In this document: in pieces, positions 51,207 to 58,898 of the stretch
Position numbering within the stretch: position 1 is the first letter of the stretch
Layout of the letters: each line of letters opens with the position of its first letter
From: Absicoccus intestinalis
Lineage (GTDB): Bacteria > Bacillota_I > Bacilli_A > Erysipelotrichales > Erysipelotrichaceae
Direction of reading: 5' to 3'
Length of the DNA stretch: 64,000 bases
Assembly: GCF_033971885.1 (NCBI RefSeq)
Contig: NZ_JALBUS010000002.1
Coordinates: 1 to 64,000, forward strand
Program-made: the position numbers and the translations under genes
Notes under the pieces: model-generated
Seen by the model: only the letters and a program-made list of their open reading frames with translations
Databases searched by the model: none
What the model was told of the DNA's origin: nothing

Positions 51207-51629
51207 CTAGTGGATCTCAATTTGTTTGGTTTCACTACGCTGCGCAGCGCTTATGCAAGGGAATGTGATCGTTAATTCTCCATTCTTGTAGCTTGCTTTG
51301 AAATCGTCCTGTTTGTAGCCATCGCCTACATAGAATCGACGTGCACAATGATTGCCACAACGCTCCTGACGAATGATGGTTCCTTTATCGTCTTTCTCAT
51401 TGGTTTCGCTGGTCTTATCTGCCTGTACGCAAAGATAACCATTGACCCATTCAATTTGGATGTCCTTCTTATCAAAGCCAGGTACTTCCATCTTCATTTC
51501 GTAATGGTCGTCTTTCTTGATCACATCGGTTTTCATCGATGTCCGATCATTGAAGAAGTTAGCATCCCAATCATCAAATACATGTGGAAATTCTGGAAAA
51601 TCCTTCCAATTTCTGAGTTCACGTTTCAT
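51207..51629 (-). CDS. Hsp20/alpha-crystallin small heat-shock protein, copy 2
   Basis: 140 residues from MKRELRNWKDF. MKMEVPGFDKKDIQIEWVNG, FYVGDGYKQDDFKASYKNGE and LTITFPC outline the alpha-crystallin domain; the C-terminus ends KQIEIH (I-E-I). GGGAGG lies 7 bases before the ATG at 51627-51629. Transcribed from a consensus promoter overlapped by a CIRCE element, so HrcA repression and heat induction are expected. First gene of the hsp20 pair. Confidence 0.92.
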   Translation of the reverse strand: MKRELRNWKDFPEFPHVFDDWDANFFNDRTSMKTDVIKKDDHYEMKMEVPGFDKKDIQIEWVNGYLCVQADKTSETNEKDDKGTIIRQERCGNHCARRFYVGDGYKQDDFKASYKNGELTITFPCISAAQRSETKQIEIH

Positions 51630-51648
51630 GATATCGCCTCCCAAGTTT

Positions 51649-51670
51649 TCAATTCAGAAACATGAATTGA
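51649..51670 (-). promoter_or_regulatory. 5'-leader hairpin before the hsp20 ribosome binding site
   Basis: Minus-strand TCAATTCA and TGAATTGA pair over a 6-base loop, eight bases upstream of GGGAGG. It could insulate the leader or take part in temperature sensing; this is speculative. Confidence 0.35.
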
Positions 51671-51730
51671 TCTCGGATAGGAACGAGATATCTTTGATCG
51701 TTTTGGTATCCTATTTCTATCTTCAATTCT

Positions 51731-51759
51731 GTTATAGCACTAGTTTTTAGCACTGTCAA
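51731..51759 (-). promoter_or_regulatory. heat-shock promoter of the hsp20 genes
   Basis: Minus-strand TTGACA (51754-51759), 17-base spacer, TATAAC (51731-51736). The -35 box lies inside the CIRCE element. Confidence 0.8.
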
Positions 51760-51773
51760 CACTTAAGTGCTAA
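51747..51773. promoter_or_regulatory. CIRCE element (HrcA operator)
   Basis: TTAGCACTG, 9 bases, AAGTGCTAA: each arm matches the CIRCE consensus (TTAGCACTC-N9-GAGTGCTAA) in 8 of 9 positions. It overlaps the last codons of gpsA and the hsp20 -35 box. Confidence 0.85.
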
Positions 51774-52774
51774 AATGTTGTTTCAAATTCCTTCCATGGC
51801 ATGGTAGCCGGTTTGCCTTCATTGATCACACCATCCATATGGATCAATAAAGGAAATTCCGCTTCTTTATGCAACGTTTTGATGGCGCGTGCCACACGAC
51901 TCGCAATCACTACAGACTCTAATGTTTCTCCTTGTAGTTTTTCCATGGCTTGCTCCAAGCTATAACCTTCTCCTAAAAGAATTCCAATCTTGCGGGAACG
52001 ACCCCCAAACACCGTCACATATAAATCACCAATCCCAACCATGGAACTTTCCAATTGGCCACCAGCTACTACGATCAACCGTTCCATTTCGCGAACGGCT
52101 TGACCAAAAGCAGCAGCTTGCGCATTGTAGTTGCCTGTGTCTTTTCCGCCTTGTAAACCAATCGTCAAAGCAACGCCCAAGGCATAGCCATTCTTTAAGG
52201 CCACTGCGGTTTCTACCCCCGCTACATCCGTTGATAACGAAATATGATAGTAGGATGTTTCAAATAACGAACGTAGCCACACCAGATCTTTTTTATTCTT
52301 GCCACAATACGTGACACAAGATGGTTCATGATCTGCAAGTTCTCGCGTAACGCAAGGTCCGCCAATCGCATTAATGGATAGTCCGGGCGCTTTTTGTTGC
52401 CAATACGCTGGAAATGTTAAAAGTGCGCCATTGGGTTGGTCCAACAACCCTTTTGTGACCGATAAGATCCGTGCTTTTGGGGGAATTTTCGGTAATACCT
52501 TTTCGGTAAACCAATCCACGCCAAAACTGGATACCCCACATACCACGACATCGGCCCCTTCTAAAGCCACGTCTACGTCTTCTACTTGATAATAAGTAAT
52601 GCCTGTGTGTAGTACGCGTTTTAAACGCATATGATAATTGTCTTTTTGGAGTTGATCGATGATGGCTCGATCCAATGGTGTACCTACCATGCGAATGGTA
52701 TGGCCATTCTCAAATGCGGAAAATGTCAAGCCACTGGCCATCACACCCGCACCGATATATGTAATTGTTGTCAT
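51770..52774 (-). CDS. gpsA: glycerol-3-phosphate dehydrogenase (NAD(P)+)
   Basis: 334 residues. YIGAGVMASGLTFSAFENGH (nucleotide-binding), SVTKGLLDQPNG, INAIGGPCVTRELADHEPSC (GpsA usually has SGPSFA here), VALKNGYALGVALTIGLQGG with the catalytic Lys, and VGIGDLYVTVFGGRSRK. It makes sn-glycerol-3-phosphate for phospholipids. Motif departures (GPCVTREL) suggest a divergent member. AGAGGTGTG precedes the ATG. Its end overlaps the CIRCE element. Confidence 0.87.
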   Translation of the reverse strand: MTTITYIGAGVMASGLTFSAFENGHTIRMVGTPLDRAIIDQLQKDNYHMRLKRVLHTGITYYQVEDVDVALEGADVVVCGVSSFGVDWFTEKVLPKIPPKARILSVTKGLLDQPNGALLTFPAYWQQKAPGLSINAIGGPCVTRELADHEPSCVTYCGKNKKDLVWLRSLFETSYYHISLSTDVAGVETAVALKNGYALGVALTIGLQGGKDTGNYNAQAAAFGQAVREMERLIVVAGGQLESSMVGIGDLYVTVFGGRSRKIGILLGEGYSLEQAMEKLQGETLESVVIASRVARAIKTLHKEAEFPLLIHMDGVINEGKPATMPWKEFETTF

Positions 52775-52776
52775 GT

Positions 52777-52805
52777 TTCACACCTCTTTCTGAATATATT
52801 ATAAT
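52777..52805 (+). promoter_or_regulatory. promoter of the RpiR-type regulator gene
   Basis: TTCACA (52777-52782), 17-base spacer, TATAAT (52800-52805). Confidence 0.65.
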
Positions 52806-52862
52806 GAAGGCAGAAACAAAAACGTGCCCAGCATGTCAATATACGATGAAAGGATTCCCAAT

Positions 52863-53648
52863 ATGATCATCCCTATGAGTCCGGCTTTACTGGAAGAATT
52901 ATCCTCATCTGAAAAGCGTGTCATTGATTTTATCAATGTCCATGAAACCAAAATTCCCACTTTATCGATCAATGAAATTGCGGAGCAAACCTATACTTCT
53001 TCTTCCACGGTTTCTCGCGCAATCCAAAAGGCTGGCTTTTCCGGCATTGCCCAACTGAAATTCAAGATCAGTGAGCCCCAACAGAGAAACACACCCCTTG
53101 CTCATGAGATCTTAGCCAAGTGTTATCGAGAAAGTGTAGAAACCATCCAACATCTTTCGGTATCTGATATTCGAAAAGTTGTTCAAGCCATTCAAAAAAG
53201 CCCACGTATCTTTGTGTTTGCGAAAGGTCTTTCGACCTATTGTGGCATGGAGTTTTGTCATTATTTAGAAATCTTAGGCTACCATGCCATCTTGGTGGAT
53301 GATTCTGTGCTCTTGCTCAACATCAAACAACGCATTCAACCAACCGATCTGGCCATTTTTTTAACGTTGCAGAATACCTCTTCCGAAATAGCCATTGCGG
53401 CTAGTCAATGTCAAAAAGTCGGTACACCCATTGTTGTTTGTTGCGGCAAAAAAGATACGGTCCTTTATGATCTGGCCGATTGGTATTTTCTCGTGCATAC
53501 CGAAAAAGTCATCGATGATAGCTATTATCCTTTTTTTAGTCGCCTTCCTTTATCGATCTTTACACGTATCTTGATTGAATTCTTATATCATGCTACGACT
53601 TCACAACCACAGCCAAACCGCCCAAAGCACTCTCTTTCAGTTCGATAG
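52863..53648 (+). CDS. MurR/RpiR-family transcriptional regulator
   Basis: 261 residues from MIIPMSPALL. N-terminal HTH_6: SINEIAEQTYTSSSTVSRAI, then QKAGFSGIAQLKFKI; C-terminal SIS domain (RIFVFAKGLSTYCGMEFCHY, AIFLTLQNTSSEIAIAASQC) that senses a phosphosugar. AAAGGATTCCCAAT precedes the ATG at 52863. The 3' end overlaps the convergent serine dehydratase gene by 56 bases. Target unknown; gpsA is divergent. Confidence 0.88.
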   Translation: MIIPMSPALLEELSSSEKRVIDFINVHETKIPTLSINEIAEQTYTSSSTVSRAIQKAGFSGIAQLKFKISEPQQRNTPLAHEILAKCYRESVETIQHLSVSDIRKVVQAIQKSPRIFVFAKGLSTYCGMEFCHYLEILGYHAILVDDSVLLLNIKQRIQPTDLAIFLTLQNTSSEIAIAASQCQKVGTPIVVCCGKKDTVLYDLADWYFLVHTEKVIDDSYYPFFSRLPLSIFTRILIEFLYHATTSQPQPNRPKHSLSVR

Positions 53649-54786
53649 GTAATTTCTTACCCGTAAGATTCATGGTCTTAACGACCATATCAAAACTCAC
53701 TCGATTCTTTTTGACATTGCGCAAATATTTAGCTAGGCGAGCCGCATCTAAACTTCGTTGGGCTGCCACGGCATTGCGTTCAATACATGGAATCATCACA
53801 TACCCACCAACGGGATCACAAGTCAATCCGAGATGGTGTTCCAAACCAATTTCTGCTGCACATTCGATTTGTTCGTTGGTCTGCATTTCTAAACTGGCCA
53901 CAAAGGCGGCGCCCATGGCACAAGCAGCACCAACTTCGGCTTGGCAACCCCCTTCCGCACCCGATATGGTCGCATTTTCTTGGATCAAACAACCAATCAA
54001 TCCCGCTACTTTTAGAGCTTGGAGGATATGTCTTTTTTTATATCCTTGGTCTTTATAACTATGATAAACCAAGGCAGGTAATACCCCGGCACTGCCCATG
54101 GTTGGAGCCGTAACGACCAAATGACCACTCGCATTTTGTTCGCTAGCAGCATAGGCATAACTTGAAAGCAATAAGAAATTACGATCTTCTTGGGTATCAC
54201 AACTGGATGCCGATTGATACAAGGCATGCGCGATCCGGTCCAATTGTAAAGCACCTGGCAATTTTCCTGTTGTTTTTAGGCCTTTTGTGACACAATGGAT
54301 CATCGCTTTAAAGATCTTTTCCATATAGGGATTGATCTTCTCTTCAAATTCATCCACATATTCATCCAATCGAATGTGATGTTGGCTACAATAGCTTTGA
54401 ATTTCATCCATGGAATGATGGATATATGGCGCTTCCATGGTGTGATTGGCTTGCCCATCAATAGTGATCATGCCACCCCCAATGGATTCAAATGTATGTT
54501 TTCCTAAACTATGAACGGCATCAAAGGCTTCAATGGTCATCGTATTGGGATGTGGATATTCTGTTTTATAGTCAAATCGAATCGTACAATGCTTCAATGT
54601 TTTGCGAATGATTTGATCCGTCAAATGGCCTTTGCCCGTAAAAGCCAGCGAGCCAAATAAAACCGTTTCAAATTGGGTCGCTTCTGGATAGGTTTCCAAC
54701 ATATATTGACATGCACGCATCGGACCAAATGTATGCGAACTACTCGGTCCAGGTCCAATCTTAAATAATTCTTTTACACTTTCCAT
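53593..54786 (-). CDS. sdaA: L-serine ammonia-lyase, iron-sulfur dependent, single chain
   Basis: 397 residues: N-terminal beta-domain ELFKIGPGPSSSHTFGPMRA, then catalytic alpha-domain with SAGVLPALVYH and the cysteines of GGCQAEVGAACAMGAA and LTCDPVGGYVMIPCIERN that hold the [4Fe-4S] cluster. It converts serine to pyruvate and ammonia. Both domains are in one chain, unlike the split SdaAA/SdaAB. GAGGAAC lies 8 bases before the ATG at 54784-54786; a TTG two codons earlier is less likely. Confidence 0.92.
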   Translation of the reverse strand: MESVKELFKIGPGPSSSHTFGPMRACQYMLETYPEATQFETVLFGSLAFTGKGHLTDQIIRKTLKHCTIRFDYKTEYPHPNTMTIEAFDAVHSLGKHTFESIGGGMITIDGQANHTMEAPYIHHSMDEIQSYCSQHHIRLDEYVDEFEEKINPYMEKIFKAMIHCVTKGLKTTGKLPGALQLDRIAHALYQSASSCDTQEDRNFLLLSSYAYAASEQNASGHLVVTAPTMGSAGVLPALVYHSYKDQGYKKRHILQALKVAGLIGCLIQENATISGAEGGCQAEVGAACAMGAAFVASLEMQTNEQIECAAEIGLEHHLGLTCDPVGGYVMIPCIERNAVAAQRSLDAARLAKYLRNVKKNRVSFDMVVKTMNLTGKKLPIELKESALGGLAVVVKS

Positions 54787-54829
54787 AAACAAGTTCCTCT
54801 TTTTGTATATATATTATACACATATATGG

Positions 54830-54835
54830 TAAAAT
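54830..54835 (+). promoter_or_regulatory. -10 box six bases before the TtcA-fusion ATG
   Basis: TAAAAT ends 6 bases before the ATG at 54842; no Shine-Dalgarno and a poor -35. Leaderless candidate. Confidence 0.4.
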
Positions 54836-54841
54836 ACGACT

Positions 54842-55963
54842 ATGGAAATCACAATGCAAGAATTGAAACAAATGAAGAATTATCTTTTGATCGATATACG
54901 CGACCAAGAACAAACGCAAAAGAATCCGCTTGAAGGAAGCATCGCATTATCATCCGAAGAAATCGAACACAAAGAATTTGAAAAAAAGACACCCCTTGTC
55001 GTCGTGTGCGAACAGGGACAATTAAGTATACCGGTAGTGGCTGCTTTGCGCGCAAAAGGATACGAAGCTTATTCGCTACAAGGTGGCTATGTATCGTTTG
55101 TGATGGAACAACTCAAACAAAAACGAAGTGATGATTTTTGTCGTCAAGTGGAACGCAGCATCATCAAAACATATCGCAAAAAGATCTGGTCGAAGTTCAC
55201 CAAAGCAATCAAAACGTATGAACTGGTCCAAGAAGGCGATTCCATTGCCGTTTGTATTTCCGGTGGAAAAGACTCCATGTTGATGGCCAAATGTTTTCAA
55301 GAGTTACATAAGCATGGCCCAATCCATTTTGATGTGAAATATATCGTGATGGATCCAGGGTATTCGCCTGCCAATCGCCATGTCATTGAAGAAAATGCGA
55401 AAAAGTTACAAATCCCCATTCAGATCTTTACTTCGGATATTTTTGAAAATGTCTTCCATATTGAAAAGAATCCTTGTTACATTTGTGCACGCATGCGTCG
55501 AGGGCATTTGTATAACTATGCCAAACAGTTGGGATGCAATAAGATTGCCTTAGGTCATCATTATGATGATGTGATTGAAACCATTTTGATGTCGATGCTC
55601 TATGGTGGACAGATCCAAACGATGATGCCTAAGTTACATTCCAATCATTTTGAAGGCATGGAAGTCATTCGTCCGTTGTATCTGATCCATGAAGATGATA
55701 TCAAGGCATGGGCAAAGCACAATGATCTCTATTTTATTCAATGTGCTTGTAAATTCACCGATACTTGTAGCAGTGAAGCTTGTCTGACTCGTCCAAAATC
55801 AAAGCGAATGGAAGTCAAACAATTGATTCGCCAAATGAAACAGACCAATCCATTTGTGGAACAAAATATCTTTAAGAGCGTAGAGAATGTCAGTTTGAAA
55901 ACCATCATCGCGTATAAAGAGGATGATAAAAAACATCATTTCTTGGATGATTATGATCAATAA
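54842..55963 (+). CDS. rhodanese / TtcA-like tRNA thiolase fusion
   Basis: 373 residues. N-terminal rhodanese-like domain (about 1-92): LLIDIRDQEQ, PLVVVCEQGQLS with the potential sulfur-carrying Cys, GGYVSFV. C-terminal PP-loop ATPase of the TtcA/TtuA type: VCISGGKDSMLMAKC, then cysteine pair CYICARMRRG, GHHYDDVIET and a late CACKFTDTCSSEACL cluster that probably holds an iron-sulfur centre. It would transfer sulfur to tRNA (2-thiocytidine type), with the rhodanese domain as donor. No separate ribosome site is seen. Confidence 0.85.
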   Translation: MEITMQELKQMKNYLLIDIRDQEQTQKNPLEGSIALSSEEIEHKEFEKKTPLVVVCEQGQLSIPVVAALRAKGYEAYSLQGGYVSFVMEQLKQKRSDDFCRQVERSIIKTYRKKIWSKFTKAIKTYELVQEGDSIAVCISGGKDSMLMAKCFQELHKHGPIHFDVKYIVMDPGYSPANRHVIEENAKKLQIPIQIFTSDIFENVFHIEKNPCYICARMRRGHLYNYAKQLGCNKIALGHHYDDVIETILMSMLYGGQIQTMMPKLHSNHFEGMEVIRPLYLIHEDDIKAWAKHNDLYFIQCACKFTDTCSSEACLTRPKSKRMEVKQLIRQMKQTNPFVEQNIFKSVENVSLKTIIAYKEDDKKHHFLDDYDQ

Positions 55964-56016
55964 AAAAAACCGGAATATCAGACATTTGTATGTCCAATAT
56001 TTCGGTTTCGTTTTTT
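55963..56016. terminator. bidirectional terminator between the TtcA fusion and the zinc dehydrogenase
   Basis: The 12-base arms at 55967-55978 and 55997-56008 pair fully with one G-T, enclosing an inner GACAT/ATGTC; A and T tracts lie on both sides. Confidence 0.85.
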
Positions 56017-57073
56017 AATCCCAAGGATGTAAGACAACTTTGATAGCTTCTCCGGTCTTGGTCAGTTCAATTCCATGATTGATCTCATCCAATGGAAGAA
56101 TATGCGTAATGAATTTTTCAGCTGGGAAATTCGGTGAAGTAGCCAAATGGAAAGCACGCTTGGATTGATCATACGATGCCCCGAAATGTCCTTTGATCCA
56201 AATGTTGTTGTAGTGGATCAAGTTTGTATCCAATTCCGTCTTTGATCCTTTTGGTACACCACCGAAGAACACAACCAAGCCACCTTTTTTAACCATATAT
56301 AGAGATTGGGCTTGTGTAGCATTGGCCGGTGTTGCTGAAATGACTTTATCGGCACCTTTGCCATTTGTCAATTCTAATACCCGATTGATCGCATATTGCG
56401 GATCATCCAGTTTACTTACGATGACTTCATCGACACCAAATTGTTTTGCCATTTCCAAACGATGTTCGTTCAAATCGATCATGATGATTTTTTGTGCACC
56501 ACGAATCTTTGAAATTTGCGCCATGAAATCACCAATTGGACCAGCCCCGATGATCACAATGGTGTCGGCATATCCAACTTTCGCATTTTCTAAACAAGCA
56601 AATACTGATGTCAGTGGTTCACCTAAACTAGCCGCTTCATAAGAAACGCCATCGGGAATTTCATAAATACCACCATAATGGATCTTTTCGCCACTCACGG
56701 CAATATATTGAGCAAAGCCACCGGTTCCGGCCAATTTTGCCACATGTTCATTTTCACAATTTTCACTATGACCACTAATACAATTATCACATTCCATACA
56801 ATAGGTACCTGGAAATAGGAACAAACGTTGACCCACATGATATTTGGTTTCTTCTGGACCTACTTCATCGACACATCCCACAATTTCATGGCCGTAGATA
56901 AATGGGTAGTTGCCTTTTCTGGAATCGGAAGTCAAATTACGAATATCCGATCCACACAGACCAACGGCCATGATCTTTAAGATCATACCATCTTTTGGAC
57001 AAGCTGGTTTTTCGGTCATTTCTACCCGAATATCATTGGGACCATACATTAATGCTGCTTTCATTTTTGTCAT
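56015..57073 (-). CDS. zinc-dependent medium-chain alcohol/polyol dehydrogenase
   Basis: 352 residues from MTKMKAALMYG. Catalytic zinc ligands in GLCGSD and GHEIVGCVDEVG; structural zinc cysteines in CMECDNCISGHSENC; NAD-binding IIGAGPIGDFMAQ. Closest in style to sorbitol or threonine dehydrogenases that oxidise a secondary alcohol to a ketose. AAAGGAGATTACAGAT precedes the ATG at 57071-57073. Monocistronic but sharing an upstream palindrome and promoter geometry with the OYE-kinase operon, so probably the same pathway. Confidence 0.88.
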   Translation of the reverse strand: MTKMKAALMYGPNDIRVEMTEKPACPKDGMILKIMAVGLCGSDIRNLTSDSRKGNYPFIYGHEIVGCVDEVGPEETKYHVGQRLFLFPGTYCMECDNCISGHSENCENEHVAKLAGTGGFAQYIAVSGEKIHYGGIYEIPDGVSYEAASLGEPLTSVFACLENAKVGYADTIVIIGAGPIGDFMAQISKIRGAQKIIMIDLNEHRLEMAKQFGVDEVIVSKLDDPQYAINRVLELTNGKGADKVISATPANATQAQSLYMVKKGGLVVFFGGVPKGSKTELDTNLIHYNNIWIKGHFGASYDQSKRAFHLATSPNFPAEKFITHILPLDEINHGIELTKTGEAIKVVLHPWD

Positions 57074-57103
57074 ATCTGTAATCTCCTTTGATTGTCTATC
57101 TAT

Positions 57104-57132
57104 ACTGTACTTAGAAAAATAATCCTTCACAA
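57104..57132 (-). promoter_or_regulatory. promoter of the zinc dehydrogenase
   Basis: Minus strand TTGTGA (57127-57132), 17-base spacer, TACAGT (57104-57109): weak boxes, as expected for an activated promoter. Confidence 0.5.
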
Positions 57133-57141
57133 AAACACTAT

Positions 57142-57159
57142 TTCCTCTCAAAAGAGGAA
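57142..57159. promoter_or_regulatory. palindromic operator, site 1
   Basis: Minus strand TTCCTCTTTTGAGAGGAA, a perfect 7-bp inverted repeat with a 4-base centre, ending 9 bases before the -35 box. Matches site 2 at 60952-60969. Confidence 0.6.
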
Positions 57160-57207
57160 GATTCAAAGGATTCATTATTTACCATCAATTTCTTGTTTTA
57201 TCGCAAT

Positions 57208-57249
57208 TAAAAAAGCCTTGTAGAATATTATCTAAAGGTCTACAAGGCT
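57208..57249 (-). terminator. terminator of the OYE-kinase operon
   Basis: Minus-strand AGCCTTGTAGA and TCTACAAGGCT form a perfect 11-bp stem followed by six T. Confidence 0.85.
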
Positions 57250-57324
57250 AATCTACTTTATTATTATGAAAGATATAAATGTTACGAAAAGTTGACGCAA
57301 ACTCAGATTGAGACAGAAGAGTTT

Positions 57325-58890
57325 CTACTTTGACAACACGTTTTGCACTTTTTCCAGATCTGCACGTAAAGCACGCAAATTTGGATCTAATGAATTATAC
57401 ATACTGACAAAATATGGATACAGAATATCATATATTTCTTCCCATTCAGGATCCGGTTCAATGACTTCATCTACTTTTACAATGGATTCAACTGCTTTCG
57501 TTAAATCTGGGAAAATTCCTAATTTGTGACCGACAATCAAAACATCACCCACTGGTACATCACCAGATTCTTCATTTAATAAATAGACAGGGCAATGCAA
57601 CATGGACGCTTTGATCTTCGACCACGTTTTACTTTTGGCTCCGCCACCACAAATACGTAATGCATCACATCTTCCGCCAGATTCTTTGACTGTTTCTACT
57701 ACATGACGCAGTGCATACGCTGTACCTTCAAATACAGAACGTATTAAATCGTCTTTAGACGTATCCATAGATAAACCGATAAACATGCCACGAGCATAAT
57801 CATTCCATAAAGGAGCACGCTCCCCTAATAGATAAGGAAAGAAGAACAAACCATTTGAACCTGGACTTGTTTCTAATGATCTTTCATTCAGGTAATTATA
57901 GATGTTGGTTTTATTTTGTTCGCACATGATTTTTTCATTAATAGCATATGAATCAATAAACCATTTCAGAGCAGCTCCACTTGTTTGGATAGGTGCATCA
58001 AAGATCCAAGGAATTCCATCAATCGAACAAGGACGTGTCACTACAGGAACATCCAAAGAACTTTTTACTTCACTTCCAATAAAAACCAAAGATGTTGTGC
58101 CACTAGATTCTCCAGCCTCACCCAACTTTGATAGTCCTGTTGCATACATACTTGCCATCGCATCGCTACATCCCGCAACAACAGGAATACCTTCAGGTAA
58201 TCCAGTTTCGAAAGAAGCTTGTTGGGTTACATATCCAATAATTTCATCGACAGGAACTGGTTTCGGTAAATATCGATCCAAATCAATGCCGATAATATCA
58301 CCAATTTCTTTCGACCATTCCATCGTATTCATATCTAAACATTGTGTACGACTTGCTTGATCGATATCGGTTGTTTTTTGGCCTGTTAATTTAAAATTAA
58401 TAAATGAACTCGCTTGTAGAAAACATTCTGTCTTTGCAAACAATTCCGGTTCATTTTCCTTAAACCACAATAATTTACATGGTAAGAAAGCTACAGAAGG
58501 TTGCCCTCCCACGGTATTGACAAAATGATCAAATCCCATTTTTACTAAAATTTGATACATTTGTCTAGCACTACGGCCATCTTGATAGGTCAAAGCGTTT
58601 CGTAAAGGTTGTCCATCTTTATCCAATGGCAACATGCTTACCGTATGAGAACTAATGGAAATTCCACAAATATTTTTAGCAACATGGATATCTATTTGAC
58701 TCATTAAGGAATGAAAGATTTCTTTTGCTTGTTTCCACCATTCATTTGCATCTTGTTCATGCATGTTCGGACCCGGATTCAAGAAAGTACTCGGACGACT
58801 AGCTTCTGCCATTCGTTTTCCTTCTTCACTCATGATTATAGCCTTAATATTGGTCGTGCCACAATCCATTCCAATTAAATATCTTGTCAT
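57325..58890 (-). CDS. FGGY-family carbohydrate kinase (xylulokinase-like)
   Basis: 521 residues. ATPase fold: IGMDCGTTNIKAIIM (phosphate 1), GISISSHTVSMLPLDKDGQP, AGCSDAMASMYATGL, GTTSLVFIG, RICGGGAKSKTWSKIKASM (FGGY signature 2), VPVGDVLIVGHKLG. It phosphorylates a ketose or sugar alcohol; the substrate is not readable. AGGAGATGG precedes the ATG. It follows the OYE-type reductase gene by 8 bases in one operon. Confidence 0.88.
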   Translation of the reverse strand: MTRYLIGMDCGTTNIKAIIMSEEGKRMAEASRPSTFLNPGPNMHEQDANEWWKQAKEIFHSLMSQIDIHVAKNICGISISSHTVSMLPLDKDGQPLRNALTYQDGRSARQMYQILVKMGFDHFVNTVGGQPSVAFLPCKLLWFKENEPELFAKTECFLQASSFINFKLTGQKTTDIDQASRTQCLDMNTMEWSKEIGDIIGIDLDRYLPKPVPVDEIIGYVTQQASFETGLPEGIPVVAGCSDAMASMYATGLSKLGEAGESSGTTSLVFIGSEVKSSLDVPVVTRPCSIDGIPWIFDAPIQTSGAALKWFIDSYAINEKIMCEQNKTNIYNYLNERSLETSPGSNGLFFFPYLLGERAPLWNDYARGMFIGLSMDTSKDDLIRSVFEGTAYALRHVVETVKESGGRCDALRICGGGAKSKTWSKIKASMLHCPVYLLNEESGDVPVGDVLIVGHKLGIFPDLTKAVESIVKVDEVIEPDPEWEEIYDILYPYFVSMYNSLDPNLRALRADLEKVQNVLSK

Positions 58891-58898
58891 ACCATCTC

